Positions 32,981 through 42,119 are shown, counted from the first letter of the stretch. The stretch: 64,000 nt of DNA from SAR202-VII-2 sp965263165 (GCA_965263165.1 OZ253584.1:1488001-1552000), one strand, 5' to 3'. Numbers and translations: made by a program. Notes: generated by a model not told the origin, from the letters alone.

Positions 32981-33583
32981 TCAGTACAGCCAACGCAGGT
33001 AGGGCGCCGCCCACTCGAAGGCCTTGGCGGATACGTACAGCACTGCACAGGTCATCACGATTTTGCCCAACCCCAGGTACAGCAGGAAGCGCCAGATGGG
33101 ATACCGCGTAGTGCCTGCGACTATTCCTCCAAAATCCACGGGAATGAAGGGGATGAGGGCAATAGCGAACAGTGTCGAGGGGCCATGCCGCTCCATGTGC
33201 CGCTTCACCGCTTCATAAACGCGGTGCCCCTCCAGCACTCCCTGCCCCTGGGTTCCCAGCCAATAGGCCGACAACTCCCCAAACGTCCCCCCAATCCCAG
33301 CCGCAACCCCCAGGATCAGTGGGTTCAACTCTTTGGCCATGAGCACCACCGAGGCGAACCCCGGGGCCGGTATGATCACGGTCGCGCTGGACAGGAGGTT
33401 GATAGTGAAGCCGGCCAAATACCCCCATGGTCCGAAGCTCACGAGGTAGGGCAGCACCGCTATCGTTACCACCACGAGCGCCACGGTCAACGCGAGGAAG
33501 ATGGCTACCCGTTGCAGAGGGCCAATGCGCACCAAGTAGAGGCGACTCACCGAAGCCGATGCCCAGGAGGGAAGGCGCTGCAT
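32981..33583 (-). CDS. VTT-domain (DedA/TVP38-like) membrane protein
   Basis: 200 residues with about five hydrophobic segments. The central part INLLSSATVIIPAPGFASVVLMAKELNP and GGTFGELSAYWLGTQGQG, then IPFIPVDFGGIVAGTTRYPIWRF, match the VTT/SNARE-associated domain (YqaA/DedA relatives), which act as lipid scramblases or flippases in membrane homeostasis. The start overlaps the stop of the upstream membrane protein gene (33584), so the two are coupled and may function together. Confidence 0.85.
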   Translation of the reverse strand: MQRLPSWASASVSRLYLVRIGPLQRVAIFLALTVALVVVTIAVLPYLVSFGPWGYLAGFTINLLSSATVIIPAPGFASVVLMAKELNPLILGVAAGIGGTFGELSAYWLGTQGQGVLEGHRVYEAVKRHMERHGPSTLFAIALIPFIPVDFGGIVAGTTRYPIWRFLLYLGLGKIVMTCAVLYVSAKAFEWAAPYLRWLY

Positions 33584-34906
33584 CTATTCCTCTTCCCTCC
33601 CGGGTTTCTCCAGCTGTTCCCCAAGGTCCTGTCCCCATTCGGGCCCATTCAGGGGTTGGCTACCCCTGGCGGATGGTTGGACCTGGCGGCGTCCCAGGGA
33701 AAATGAGGAGACCATCCCAATGATCCCAATCACCGTGAGGACGGCGGATGGGGTGATAATGACCGGGCTCACCTCTTGCGCCAGGCGTCCGCCTATGTCC
33801 ATGAGCAAGGCGCAGGTGGGCGCGCCTTCTCCGCACGAGAACGAAGCTAGGCCCAGGGAGTTCTGCGCCATGGCGAGGCCTAAGGCCAGGAACACCTGCC
33901 CTGAGAGGAACAAACTCAGGCTTGGCCATCGCAACATGTGAGGAACAAAGGGAGTGAAGGCTAGGCCCATGGCTATGGTGGTGAGCGCCATCAGCGGCAG
34001 CGCCACCCACGGAACAAGCCCGACGCCGAAGTGCAGCCACGTGCGGGCCGTCTCCGCGTCGCGCACCACCTCTTCACGGGTTCCAACTTCCTCCGCCAGC
34101 CTGTCGATCAAATCAAGATGGGTTCCGGAATCCAGCGCCGCTCGCAGGTTGGCGATGGCATTGTCAATGCCGGGTTCGGCAGCCGCGCGGGTCGCTACTT
34201 TCAACCCCTGCCTGATGTCCTCGGTCTCGAAGGCCCCTAGAATCTCAGCCTCGCGGCGGTCCAGGTTGGCAATCACTGACCTTGGGATTGAGGGGTTGGC
34301 CCTCATCGCTTCGATGGCCGTCAGGTAGGCAGCGCGTCCCAGCGCAGGATCGAAGTAGCCGAGGGTCCAGCGGGGAGATACGGCTAGCGTGCCGTTTGCC
34401 ACCAGCGTCAGCGTTTCCACCATCCGTTCCCCCAAATCGTCGGGGCTGAAGGCGGATTCGATTCCGGCCCTGTCCATGCGCTCGTCCAGGAAGGCAAACA
34501 GGACCGGCTTGACGCGTTGGATTGGATCCCCCAAGTCAAGCTGCGCTTCTAGGACGTCGCTCTCGAACCTGAAGAAACGCGAGAGCGCTTCCAGGTGTTG
34601 TTCGGCATTGATTTTCAGGTAGTCACGGGTCAGGATGGCCCGTTGAAGCTCGGTGCGGTCAGCATCCCCCAGGTTGAACTCGCCTAGCAGCGGATTCAAG
34701 ATGTCCTCGAACTGCTGCCGAAGGAGGCCGGTCTCGTGAATGCGGTTGTAGGCGTCCGCTCTGTCCAGGGCTTGGGTTAGATGAACGGGCTTGGCGACGA
34801 TGGTTTCGGTAACCGTCGCGCTGAGGTAGCACCCGTACGCGAGTAGAGCAAGGACGCCCAGAAAGACCGCGATGGCCGCTCGCAACAAGGCAGAGCCCTT
34901 CAACAT
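33584..34906 (-). CDS. Membrane protein of unknown function
   Basis: 440 residues. One N-terminal membrane segment (AAIAVFLGVLALLAYGCYLSA), a long soluble region (residues 30 to about 280) rich in charged helices, three C-terminal membrane segments (VPWVALPLMALTTIAMGLAF; LSLFLSGQVFLALGLAMAQ; VIITPSAVLTVIGIIGMVSSF) and an acidic tail ending GREEE. Two Cys (SCGEGAPTC) lie between the last segments, on the outer face if the soluble part is outside. I do not recognise the family. Direct coupling to the VTT-domain gene suggests an envelope or lipid role. Confidence 0.75.
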   Translation of the reverse strand: MLKGSALLRAAIAVFLGVLALLAYGCYLSATVTETIVAKPVHLTQALDRADAYNRIHETGLLRQQFEDILNPLLGEFNLGDADRTELQRAILTRDYLKINAEQHLEALSRFFRFESDVLEAQLDLGDPIQRVKPVLFAFLDERMDRAGIESAFSPDDLGERMVETLTLVANGTLAVSPRWTLGYFDPALGRAAYLTAIEAMRANPSIPRSVIANLDRREAEILGAFETEDIRQGLKVATRAAAEPGIDNAIANLRAALDSGTHLDLIDRLAEEVGTREEVVRDAETARTWLHFGVGLVPWVALPLMALTTIAMGLAFTPFVPHMLRWPSLSLFLSGQVFLALGLAMAQNSLGLASFSCGEGAPTCALLMDIGGRLAQEVSPVIITPSAVLTVIGIIGMVSSFSLGRRQVQPSARGSQPLNGPEWGQDLGEQLEKPGREEE

Positions 34907-35147
34907 GGCAGCTGAGACACTCCTTGTTGCGTGATCCGTCGGCGCAGCCGGCGCCGGGTGATGCTCGCGGGGCTGTTAGGCTGCGGGGACCGGCTCCATA
35001 TCGGGCGAAATAGGCCGGTGCTGCCTGCGACAGCCATTCTACCATGTTGAGTAGCTGGAAACCGAAGCGTGCAATTCCGTTGAGGCCAGGCGCCGCCGCT
35101 GCTCAGATCCACGGCACCGCAGCCCGGTCCAACAGTGAAGTGGCCGC

Positions 35148-35240
35148 ATGAAGGACGGGCTCCGGTTCGTGAACAGGGGCATACGCGTGCCAGAACCGGA
35201 CGGCCTCTTCGATCCCGGCCGCGCTCTCCCGGTGCTATTC
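35148..35240 (+). pseudogene. Possible remnant of an amidohydrolase 5' end
   Basis: ATG 35148 opens KDGLRFVNRGIRVPEPDGLFDP, which recalls the usual start of metal-dependent amidohydrolases (GLRFVDSDMHVxEPPDLF) with the metal-binding D-x-H changed. Similarity stops after about 25 codons, where the convergent MFS gene begins. Apart from this the 34907-35234 gap holds nothing I can identify. Confidence 0.25.
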
Positions 35241-36545
35241 CCTTGCCGCCGGTTTGCGCGGCGGCGGCGCCAACAGCATCGCCGTGAAGACCACCAGGCT
35301 CATCACGGCGAACATCAAAAAGGCCTGGTTATAGCTGCCTGTATTGTCTCGAACGAGCCCTGCAATGAACGCGCCAAAGGGACTCACCAACCCTCTCAAC
35401 GGCGCGGCGAATCCCCGAATCGATCCCAGGTGGCGCCGTCCAAAGTAGTTGGCCAGCAGTAGTCGCTCGCCCGTGGTCCACCCCCCATTCGCCGCTCCGA
35501 AGACGATGGCGAAGAATACCGCCATCGGGTAGGTCTCCGCGTTGATGATGATCACCATGGCTGCCAGGTACAAAAGACTGGCGGCCATGGCCCCGTAGCG
35601 CACGTGGATTCGCTCTGTGAGGAAGCCGAACCCAAAGGTGGCAACAACCGACGTGGCGGCGAAAATGGCGGTGATGCTCACCGCCAGCGCCGGATGGATG
35701 CCGCGGTCCTGGAAATTGGCCACCGCGTGGAGATTCACTGAGCCATTGACGAATAGCGTGCCTCCCGTCGCCAGGACCACCAGCCACAGCGCCCGAGTCC
35801 TGATCGCCTCCCGCAGCGTCCAGGACTCCTCTATACCCCGTCTGGCGTTGGCCTGGCTCCCCCCGCCGCCGCCCACCGGCGCCGCCTCGGGCGGAATGCC
35901 GTCGGGGTAAAGGCCCATGTCCTCTGGACGGCGCCGGATATAGACGGCGCTGGGCACGACAATGAAGACCAGGGCAAGCGCCGCCAGCGCAACGAACCCA
36001 TGCCGCCACGTCCAGGTGGCAATGATGGCGTAGAGCATCATTGGCAGCACGGCCTGTCCTATCCTGAGCCCTGCGCCCGCGAAGCCCATCGCTCGGCCCC
36101 GGCGCCGGATGAACCAGTTGGCCACAGCAATAGTCGTGCCGAACTGTGTGCCCGCGATCGCTATTGCCCGTCCGCCTCCGAACGCCACCCAGTGATGCCA
36201 GGGCTCGGTCATCAACGCCATTCCCAGGAGGCACCCCGCCACGACCATCCCGGAAATGATCATGATGCCCCGAGCCCCGTGACGGTCCAGGTACGCCCCC
36301 ACGGCTGCGGAAAGCAACGTGCCGGCCAGCGTGCCTATGGTAAAGGCAAGGGCAATGGTGGCGCGGCTCCACTCAAGGTCGTCGCCCATGGGCTTCACGA
36401 AGACGCCCAGCACCGGGCCGAACATCGGCGCCGAGGCAAACGTCGCCACCATCGCCGCACCGACGATGCCCCAGCCGTAGTAGACCTTCTTGAAGGGCCA
36501 GGCCCAGGGGGTGGCGGATAGAGGCCGTGGCTCTTCAGGATTCAA
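35235..36545 (-). CDS. MFS transporter (monocarboxylate/oxalate-formate-like)
   Basis: 436 residues, 12 membrane segments. The opening KKVYYGWGIVGAAMVATF and the loop AVGAYLDRHGARGIM are typical of the monocarboxylate/OxlT-like MFS branch, as are the IRRRPEDMGLYPDG linker and helix-7 start TLREAIRTRALWLVV. It shares this pattern with the MFS gene at 42240. It is last of a minus-strand set after the Gfo/Idh/MocA and Rieske genes, an arrangement seen in phthalate operons, where the carrier imports the aromatic acid. Confidence 0.9.
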   Translation of the reverse strand: MNPEEPRPLSATPWAWPFKKVYYGWGIVGAAMVATFASAPMFGPVLGVFVKPMGDDLEWSRATIALAFTIGTLAGTLLSAAVGAYLDRHGARGIMIISGMVVAGCLLGMALMTEPWHHWVAFGGGRAIAIAGTQFGTTIAVANWFIRRRGRAMGFAGAGLRIGQAVLPMMLYAIIATWTWRHGFVALAALALVFIVVPSAVYIRRRPEDMGLYPDGIPPEAAPVGGGGGSQANARRGIEESWTLREAIRTRALWLVVLATGGTLFVNGSVNLHAVANFQDRGIHPALAVSITAIFAATSVVATFGFGFLTERIHVRYGAMAASLLYLAAMVIIINAETYPMAVFFAIVFGAANGGWTTGERLLLANYFGRRHLGSIRGFAAPLRGLVSPFGAFIAGLVRDNTGSYNQAFLMFAVMSLVVFTAMLLAPPPRKPAARE

Positions 36546-36694
36546 CGGACACGCCCCATGGGGTTCCGGCCGAAGGATGGCGGCAAGTTCGGCAGACCGA
36601 AGACGGCGATGCTAGGCGCGAAGCCAGTGTATTGGAGAGGAAAGCGCCACCCCGCCAGCCGGTGAGCCCGCGTCTCGCCGGGACTGCCGGCGCG

Positions 36695-37951
36695 CTACGG
36701 TTGCGGGCCCCAAGTGGCCAACACCTGCTCGATTTCCCGCATGGCCGGGGTTTCGCCGCTCTCCAGTGGCGTGAACTCGGGGATCTTGTCCGGCGTCTGT
36801 CCGAAGGGGTCGGCCTCCATCGGCAGCGTGATCGACCGGGCAGCCTCGCGGTCGCGGAAGACGTTGATCGGGTCGCCGCCGTCCTCCACGATCCGCATCT
36901 GCTCCTCGAGCATCTGCCGGAACATGATGATGCCCCTGTCGGATTCTCCCAGGTGCTCCAAGTGGCGTGGGCTGATCGGCCCCTGCTCCACCCAGGCCAT
37001 CATGTCCTGGGTCAGCGTCAGGTGCAGGTCCGGCCATCCGCCAACGTTAGGCGGCGCTACGTATCGGAACGGGATGCTGTCCTGTTCCGGCGCGTCCCTG
37101 CCGGGGTAGGGGTGGTAAGCGTAGTAGGTGATGTGCAGCGTGTGCTCGTCGTCGATGGGGACGCGGTGCTGAAAGGTCTTCGCCAGGATGGAACTGGAGT
37201 GCAAGATGTTGGGGAACAGAACAGGGTGGCCCACCTTCCAGTCGTGGTCCTCCTCCGTTTTCCCCTCGAGCACCCTCCGCTTGATGATGCCGTGCTCGAA
37301 CGGCGTGAATGCGATCTTCTCGTGGCGCATGCGAGGCGGCAGCAGCCCGCCGAAATCGCCGCTGGTTTCCCTGAGGAAGCGGGGCAGCTCCACGTGGAGC
37401 CACTCTACGTGCACGGGATCCATCGAGTTTTCCATACACTGAAGCCAACTGCACGGCAACTCGGTGATGGCGATGTCCTTGACGGTGTTTCCCCGCACCA
37501 TCGGCTCCCAGCCGGGCAGCACCGGCGCCGGCAGCGGGCCCATGTAGGCCCATATCAGACCCTGGAAGGCCTGGACCGGATAGCCCTTCAGCTTGATCTT
37601 GTCCTTGAACCGGGCTTCAGGCCGGACCGTCTCCTCGAAGGGTTGCTCGGCGCACTGGCCGGTTTCGTCGTAGAGCCAGCCGTGGTACATGCAACGGAGG
37701 CCGTTCTCCTCGGGAATCCCGTAGGCCAGGTTGACCCGGCGATGGGCGCAATACCGGTCGATGAGGCCCAGTTGGCCGCTGCGGTCCTTGTAGAGCACCA
37801 GGTCTTCGCCGAGGATGCGGACCTCCAGCGTGGGCTCCTCGTCCAGCTTGCCGGTGGCGGCGATGGGCAGCCAGTAGCGGCGGAACAGCGCACCCATGGG
37901 AGTGCCGGGCCCCACCTGCGTCAGGCGCTCGTTCTGGGCTACGGTAAGCAT
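36695..37951 (-). CDS. Rieske non-heme iron oxygenase, phthalate 4,5-dioxygenase-like large subunit
   Basis: 418 residues. The start LTVAQNERLTQVGPGTPMGALFRRYWLP resembles phthalate 4,5-dioxygenase oxygenase (Pht3). Rieske [2Fe-2S] ligands are in CAHRR and CMYHGW, about 20 residues apart near residues 68-90. The mononuclear iron site is in NSMDPVHVEWLH near 175. It adds O2 to an aromatic ring with electrons from a reductase, not encoded here. Downstream of a dihydrodiol-dehydrogenase-like gene and upstream of an MFS carrier, so an aromatic carboxylate is the likely substrate. Confidence 0.92.
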   Translation of the reverse strand: MLTVAQNERLTQVGPGTPMGALFRRYWLPIAATGKLDEEPTLEVRILGEDLVLYKDRSGQLGLIDRYCAHRRVNLAYGIPEENGLRCMYHGWLYDETGQCAEQPFEETVRPEARFKDKIKLKGYPVQAFQGLIWAYMGPLPAPVLPGWEPMVRGNTVKDIAITELPCSWLQCMENSMDPVHVEWLHVELPRFLRETSGDFGGLLPPRMRHEKIAFTPFEHGIIKRRVLEGKTEEDHDWKVGHPVLFPNILHSSSILAKTFQHRVPIDDEHTLHITYYAYHPYPGRDAPEQDSIPFRYVAPPNVGGWPDLHLTLTQDMMAWVEQGPISPRHLEHLGESDRGIIMFRQMLEEQMRIVEDGGDPINVFRDREAARSITLPMEADPFGQTPDKIPEFTPLESGETPAMREIEQVLATWGPQP

Positions 37952-38152
37952 CTATGCCCCTCCGCAGATGTGCTGGATATCGTCGCCTTTTAGCGGCAGC
38001 TTGCGTAGCTCATGCTACCGCCCCCGAAACGGGCATGTCAACGAGGGCCATTGCTCATGAAGGCCGGGTGGCTTCTCGTCCCTGACGGCCCTGCACTTCA
38101 CTTGAAGTTGTTCCCTGCGCTCCATCGGCGCGGTCCAGGAGGGATCAGGACA

Positions 38153-39412
38153 CTACCTCTCGAACTCCTTCGCCAGAATCGGCGCGTTGTTGTAGTTGGG
38201 ATGGATGGGGACCTGGTGCGACAGCCGTATCTCCCGGCGCTCCTGCGCCGACTGTATCAGGGCCAGGCACACTTCCAGCGTCGCCATGCCCCACTCCCCG
38301 GTGTGGTAGACCGGCTTGCCCAGCGCCACGGCCTCGTATAGCTCCAGCAGCTCGACCCGCGGCTCGATCGGGCCCATCAGGCGGTCGTAGGTCAGCGTCT
38401 GCTCCCGCACGCCGTCATCGCCGTAGACGTACAGCCCGCGAGGCGACTGCCGGATGTCTCCCCGCTCGCACGTGACGATGGCCACCCCGAAGTCGGACGG
38501 CATCCACCTGTCCTTCTTCTTGAAGTCCGGAGAGGCGTAGTAGGCCTGGTCGCCCCCCATCCTGATGCGGTTCTTGGCCTGCTCGTCGTCCCAGACGCCG
38601 TCGCGGAGGCGCTCCCGCACCTCGCGCTTGGCCTCCGTCGTCAGTATTTGCTGATTCGTCCCGTAGGGCATGAACTCGGTGGTCAGGAAATAGCCATAGC
38701 CGTTGTGGGTGAGGATGGCCGGCACGCCGTTCTCGAACTCCAAGTAGGCCGAATAGAAGCCCGGCATGGTCCTTCCCGGCAGCCACTCGCCGATGGCACC
38801 TCGCACGCTCCGCACCAGCCCGCCGCCGATGACCCGCGCCGAGTCCACCTGGTGCGGCCCCTGGCGGTAGGGAATGCCGCCACCCTGGCTGAAGTCGGTT
38901 TCCTCCTTGGTGCGGGCGCGCAGCATCCAGTCCGAATACGCGTAGATGTTGATGGCCTGCAAGGCGCCAAGCTCGCCGGAGTTGGCAATATGCCGCATGG
39001 CTCTCACCGCGGGCGTGAAACCCGGCGTGTGCCCCGGTATCAACTTGACGCCGTACTTGGCCGCCGCCTCGATCATTGCCTCGCCCTCCTTGAGGCTGAT
39101 CGCCATCGGCTTTTCCACGATGATGTGCTTGCCGTGCTGTGCGGCGAGGACGGTGTGCTCCCAATGGAAGCGGTTGGGAGTGGAGATCCACACGGCTTCC
39201 ACGTCGGGGTCCTTGCACAGCTCCTCCGCCGTGGCGTAGGAGCGAGCCTGGTAGGCGGCGGTGAACGCCTCCCTGACCTGTGGCGCGATGTCGGCGCCGG
39301 CGACGAGGTCGAATTCAGCCGAGGCCGCCATGATGGGCAGCATCTCTGAGCCTCCCACGCCTATGCCGATAATGCCGATCTTGATTGTGCGAGCCGGCGC
39401 TGCGTTGGCCAT
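38153..39412 (-). CDS. Gfo/Idh/MocA-family oxidoreductase (Pht4-like)
   Basis: 419 residues. Rossmann motif GIIGIGVGGSEMLP at residues 12-25, catalytic-region EKPMAIS near 100, and the C-terminal barrel with GGGIPYRQGPHQVDSARVIGGG near 195. In phthalate degradation Pht4, a member of this family, oxidises the cis-dihydrodiol formed by the dioxygenase. The adjacent Pht3-like Rieske gene supports the same role here, although many Gfo/Idh/MocA enzymes act on sugars. It appears to be first in its operon. Confidence 0.88.
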   Translation of the reverse strand: MANAAPARTIKIGIIGIGVGGSEMLPIMAASAEFDLVAGADIAPQVREAFTAAYQARSYATAEELCKDPDVEAVWISTPNRFHWEHTVLAAQHGKHIIVEKPMAISLKEGEAMIEAAAKYGVKLIPGHTPGFTPAVRAMRHIANSGELGALQAINIYAYSDWMLRARTKEETDFSQGGGIPYRQGPHQVDSARVIGGGLVRSVRGAIGEWLPGRTMPGFYSAYLEFENGVPAILTHNGYGYFLTTEFMPYGTNQQILTTEAKREVRERLRDGVWDDEQAKNRIRMGGDQAYYASPDFKKKDRWMPSDFGVAIVTCERGDIRQSPRGLYVYGDDGVREQTLTYDRLMGPIEPRVELLELYEAVALGKPVYHTGEWGMATLEVCLALIQSAQERREIRLSHQVPIHPNYNNAPILAKEFER

Positions 39413-39783
39413 GATGCTTCATCCTTTCGTTGGGCTCTGTTTGCGCGCTGGGGTTGATGGGGCAGGGCGGGGGCGATCAACCTGGGGCCGCGCCGCCGGA
39501 GCGCTATCGGCGGCCCTCTGAAACCTGCCGTCCCTCTCCCTTGCCCCCCCGGGGCGGGTTAGGCTTTTGATTGTATGTTGTTAAGTTTGTCAGCGGGCAA
39601 TCGAGGTTTGCAGCCACGGAGCCGTCACAAAGGCGTCACAAAGCCGTCAGGAGCCGTCAGCGAGCTGTGATGGACCGTCGTGCAGTTGTAGCTGAATCGT
39701 AGTGAACCGCGGCGGGGCCGCGTGGCTGCAAAGGGGCTTGTCTGGAAACGGCATTGGCTCTGCTCCCACCCTTCCTCGGACGG

Positions 39784-39903
39784 TCATGGGCCTAGGGGAC
39801 GTTTCCCCACGCCCCCTGCCACAGGGGGATTCTCCGTAGCCCCTGGTACATACGGTATGCGGCAGGCTTCAAGGAAGAGAAGCGGGCCGGCGGCCCACTT
39901 CAT
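39784..39903 (-). CDS. Small leaderless ORF in element B
   Basis: 39 codons from the ATG at 39903 to a TGA at 39784-39786. It opens MKWAAGPLLFLEACRI and contains ATENPPVAGG, matching the element A peptide except for scattered changes and one codon of length difference. Frame is kept over about 33 codons between two diverged copies, which argues for coding. Not recognised as any family. Confidence 0.4.
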   Translation of the reverse strand: MKWAAGPLLFLEACRIPYVPGATENPPVAGGVGKRPLGP

Positions 39904-39909
39904 GGGGAT

Positions 39910-39938
39910 ACTATAGCACAATCGTTCGTATTTTGCAA
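39910..39938 (-). promoter_or_regulatory. Promoter of the element B small ORF
   Basis: Minus strand: TTGCAA (39938-39933), 17 bases, TATAGT (39915-39910), then six bases to the ATG at 39903. Identical geometry to element A, with a better -10 box. Confidence 0.6.
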
Positions 39939-40065
39939 TGGGGGCAGGGTCCTCCCTGGACGGCTGGTCTTATTGTGGCCTGCGCCCTCCTTCAGCCGAG
40001 GGTCCGGCTTGGCTTGCGCCGCTATCCCGCCCGTCATTCCGGCGGAGGCCGGGGTTCACCACCTG

Positions 40066-40962
40066 TCAGAGCCACGGCGCGCTGTCGCATAGAAGGCGCG
40101 CCTGCTGGTGGCTCGGGTATTTCACCGCGTTGTTGCGCACCGTTGTCAGGTTTTCCCGTAGGGCCGTCTCCGCCCACGGCTGCGACGCTTTCCCCACGCC
40201 CCAAGCCTCCAACGGAGGCAGCGCGATGTCGCCATCGGCGGGGTCCCCGACGGCGACATAACGGTTCATGGCGACGCACAGTGCGGTCAGAGCGCAAACA
40301 AAGGCGGCGCGATGATCATGATCAGTAATGTTCACTAAGCTTTGCTTGAGTTTCCACTCTGGAGCCAGTGCATGAAGAACGTTTTCCAGGTATCCGTTGT
40401 GGAAGGCGATGGTCCAATATCTATCTGAGGCGTCTCGGTGCAAGTCGTCGGGAATCTTGTCTTCTGGCGTCAACACCGCTAGGAAGGCGTTGGGAAACGC
40501 TTCAACGATGCGTTTCCCGTCGACGGGATCGGGATGAGAGGCATTAGCAATGTCGAAATGCCCTGCTGATTCCAGTCTAAGCACCAGCTTTGCCAGCATG
40601 GTGGCGTGGCAATGGAGACTCTGGCCAGTTGGCGAATTGGTTGGGCCAGGCTTACCCCGTCGCTGAAACGGCCCTCTAGTGAGCAGGGCTTCGCACGAGC
40701 GGTAATGGGCGACCATCCGGAGAGACGGCGCTAAGGGCCCATCTATGCCCACCCCCGATAGGTGAGTCCCTAGCGGGGTCAATTCACGTAGGTCCTTCAG
40801 CCGGGTGACCTCATCAGTGCCAGTATTGACGCAACGCCAGTCCAGAACACGCCCAGCAATTGTCAAGAGGCAAAGGCCGGTCGTGCGCCTTTTTGGGGAA
40901 TACCCAACGTCTATTCCCAAGACGTGCACGGGTTCAAACTGGTGGGCGTTATTCTCGGACAT
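40066..40962 (-). CDS. DUF429 protein, predicted RNase H-fold nuclease
   Basis: 298 residues. The N-terminus VLGIDVGYSPKRRTTGLCLL has the first acidic residue and strand pattern of the RNase H-like fold, GVGIDGPLAPSL near residue 77 gives the second acid, and NITDHDHRAAFVCALTALC near 220 the third region. This matches DUF429, a family predicted to be nucleases, often near mobile DNA. Here it adjoins element B, whose repeat ends only about 40 bases from its stop. Function unproven. Confidence 0.75.
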   Translation of the reverse strand: MSENNAHQFEPVHVLGIDVGYSPKRRTTGLCLLTIAGRVLDWRCVNTGTDEVTRLKDLRELTPLGTHLSGVGIDGPLAPSLRMVAHYRSCEALLTRGPFQRRGKPGPTNSPTGQSLHCHATMLAKLVLRLESAGHFDIANASHPDPVDGKRIVEAFPNAFLAVLTPEDKIPDDLHRDASDRYWTIAFHNGYLENVLHALAPEWKLKQSLVNITDHDHRAAFVCALTALCVAMNRYVAVGDPADGDIALPPLEAWGVGKASQPWAETALRENLTTVRNNAVKYPSHQQARLLCDSAPWL

Positions 40963-41036
40963 ACCCCGCTCCGCGATGATCCTTCCGGCTGCATTCTGGC
41001 GTTCCCCCTACCAAGGCGAACGCTAACACGGGGGGC

Positions 41037-41064
41037 GCGCAACAACCTCTATGGGAACTACAGC
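41037..41064. repeat. CAACAACC-type gene-end repeat
   Basis: GCGCAACAACCTCTATGGGAACTACAGC is closely matched by GCGCAACAACCGCTCTAGGAACTACGCC at 42175-42202, and more loosely near 22777 and 23702. Two of the copies lie just before stops of minus-strand genes, where they could act in transcript ends. Confidence 0.5.
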
Positions 41065-41080
41065 TTGACCAGGTGACTTC

Positions 41081-41947
41081 TTAACTCTCCCTCGTCAGCT
41101 CCTCGCTGAGGTCCCAGAGCCGCTTGGCTATGGCGATGTCTTGGGCCTCCGGCGTTACCTCCGTTATCGCCATGTTTTCCAGGTACGCGCCCGTGACCCC
41201 TTCCAGTTCCGGCGAGGCGGCGGCATAAACGGCCGTGCGGGCGCCCACCTCCGGCGTCATCAGTATGGACTTTCGCTGTGCCCACCGCTCGCGGAAATCC
41301 GGGCCGCCCGCCATTCCGATGTTCGTATCCACGTACCCCGGATCAGCGCAGTTGACAGTAACCCCGGCACCCTCCAGCCGGCGGGCCAACTCCAGGGTGA
41401 AATAGACCTGGGCCAGCTTGGACTGGTCGTAGGCCCGCGTCTCGTCGTAGCCCTGTCTCGCCATCACGTCCTCGAAGTTAATCGCGGCCCTGCGGTGGGT
41501 GCCGGAGCCCGTCGTGATGACCCTGGAGGGGGCGCCGGCCTTGAGCACGTCGAGCAGGAGGTTGGTCAGGAGAAACGACGAGAGATGGTTGAGGGCGAAG
41601 GTCGATTCATGTCCCTCGGGCGTGGGTTCCCAGTGCTCGAAGCGGGTGCCTGCGTTGTTGACCAGCACGTCGAGCCGGTCGCGCCCGGACACGAACTCCG
41701 CCGCCACCCGCCGGATATCCTTTTGGGAGCGCATGTCGGCGATTAGAAGGTCGAGCGCTCCGCTCTTGGCTCCCGCTTCGATCTCCTCCAGCGCGGCGCG
41801 GCCCCGGTCGCGGTCGCGACACACCATCACCACCGCGGCACCCCGTCCGGCGAGATCCTTCGCCACCTCCTTGCCAATGCCGGAATTGGCGCCCGTGACG
41901 AGGCACACCTTTCCAACCATGCTGTTGTCTGGTGGTGGCACGCTCAC
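41081..41947 (-). CDS. Short-chain dehydrogenase (retinol dehydrogenase-like)
   Basis: 288 residues from a GTG at 41947. TGANSGIG near residue 20, CRDRDRG (NADP-binding Arg context), NNAGTRF, catalytic Ser in TTGSGTH and YDQSKLA near 165. The order and the ALNHLSSFLLTNLLLDVL segment match the retinol dehydrogenase/WWOX-like SDR branch, which usually acts on lipophilic alcohols or ketones with NADP. It stands alone between repeats, so context gives no pathway. Confidence 0.9.
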   Translation of the reverse strand: MSVPPPDNSMVGKVCLVTGANSGIGKEVAKDLAGRGAAVVMVCRDRDRGRAALEEIEAGAKSGALDLLIADMRSQKDIRRVAAEFVSGRDRLDVLVNNAGTRFEHWEPTPEGHESTFALNHLSSFLLTNLLLDVLKAGAPSRVITTGSGTHRRAAINFEDVMARQGYDETRAYDQSKLAQVYFTLELARRLEGAGVTVNCADPGYVDTNIGMAGGPDFRERWAQRKSILMTPEVGARTAVYAAASPELEGVTGAYLENMAITEVTPEAQDIAIAKRLWDLSEELTRES

Positions 41948-42119
41948 CGCCTTGGCGCTTGCTCGTCCTGCTCAGCCTCGTTGCCTGCTCAGGCCTGTCG
42001 ATTGTACGTCCGCCGGCGCAGCCCGCCAACCGCCCCATGACGGTCATGCCCGCTGTGGTGACGTGACGGCAATGCCCAGTTTACAGTTGGCTGAGCATCC
42101 TAAGCGTAGTTTGAAGGGA

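Larger units (their letters stand above)
39566..40028 (-). repeat. Dispersed intergenic element, copy B
   Basis: About 463 bases related along the whole length to 19941-20394. The degenerate repeat units read CGTCA here instead of CGTAA but keep the 10-11 base spacing. The promoter, ATG and small-ORF opening are conserved on the minus strand. It fills most of the gap between the Gfo/Idh/MocA and DUF429 genes (39413-40065), where I see no other gene. The G-rich tandem array that follows copy A is absent. Confidence 0.8.

Noticed and set aside
39784..39786. TGA of the element B small ORF as a selenocysteine codon
   Set aside because: The sequence after it does not match the continuation in element A and soon meets other stops; no SECIS-like stem was evident.
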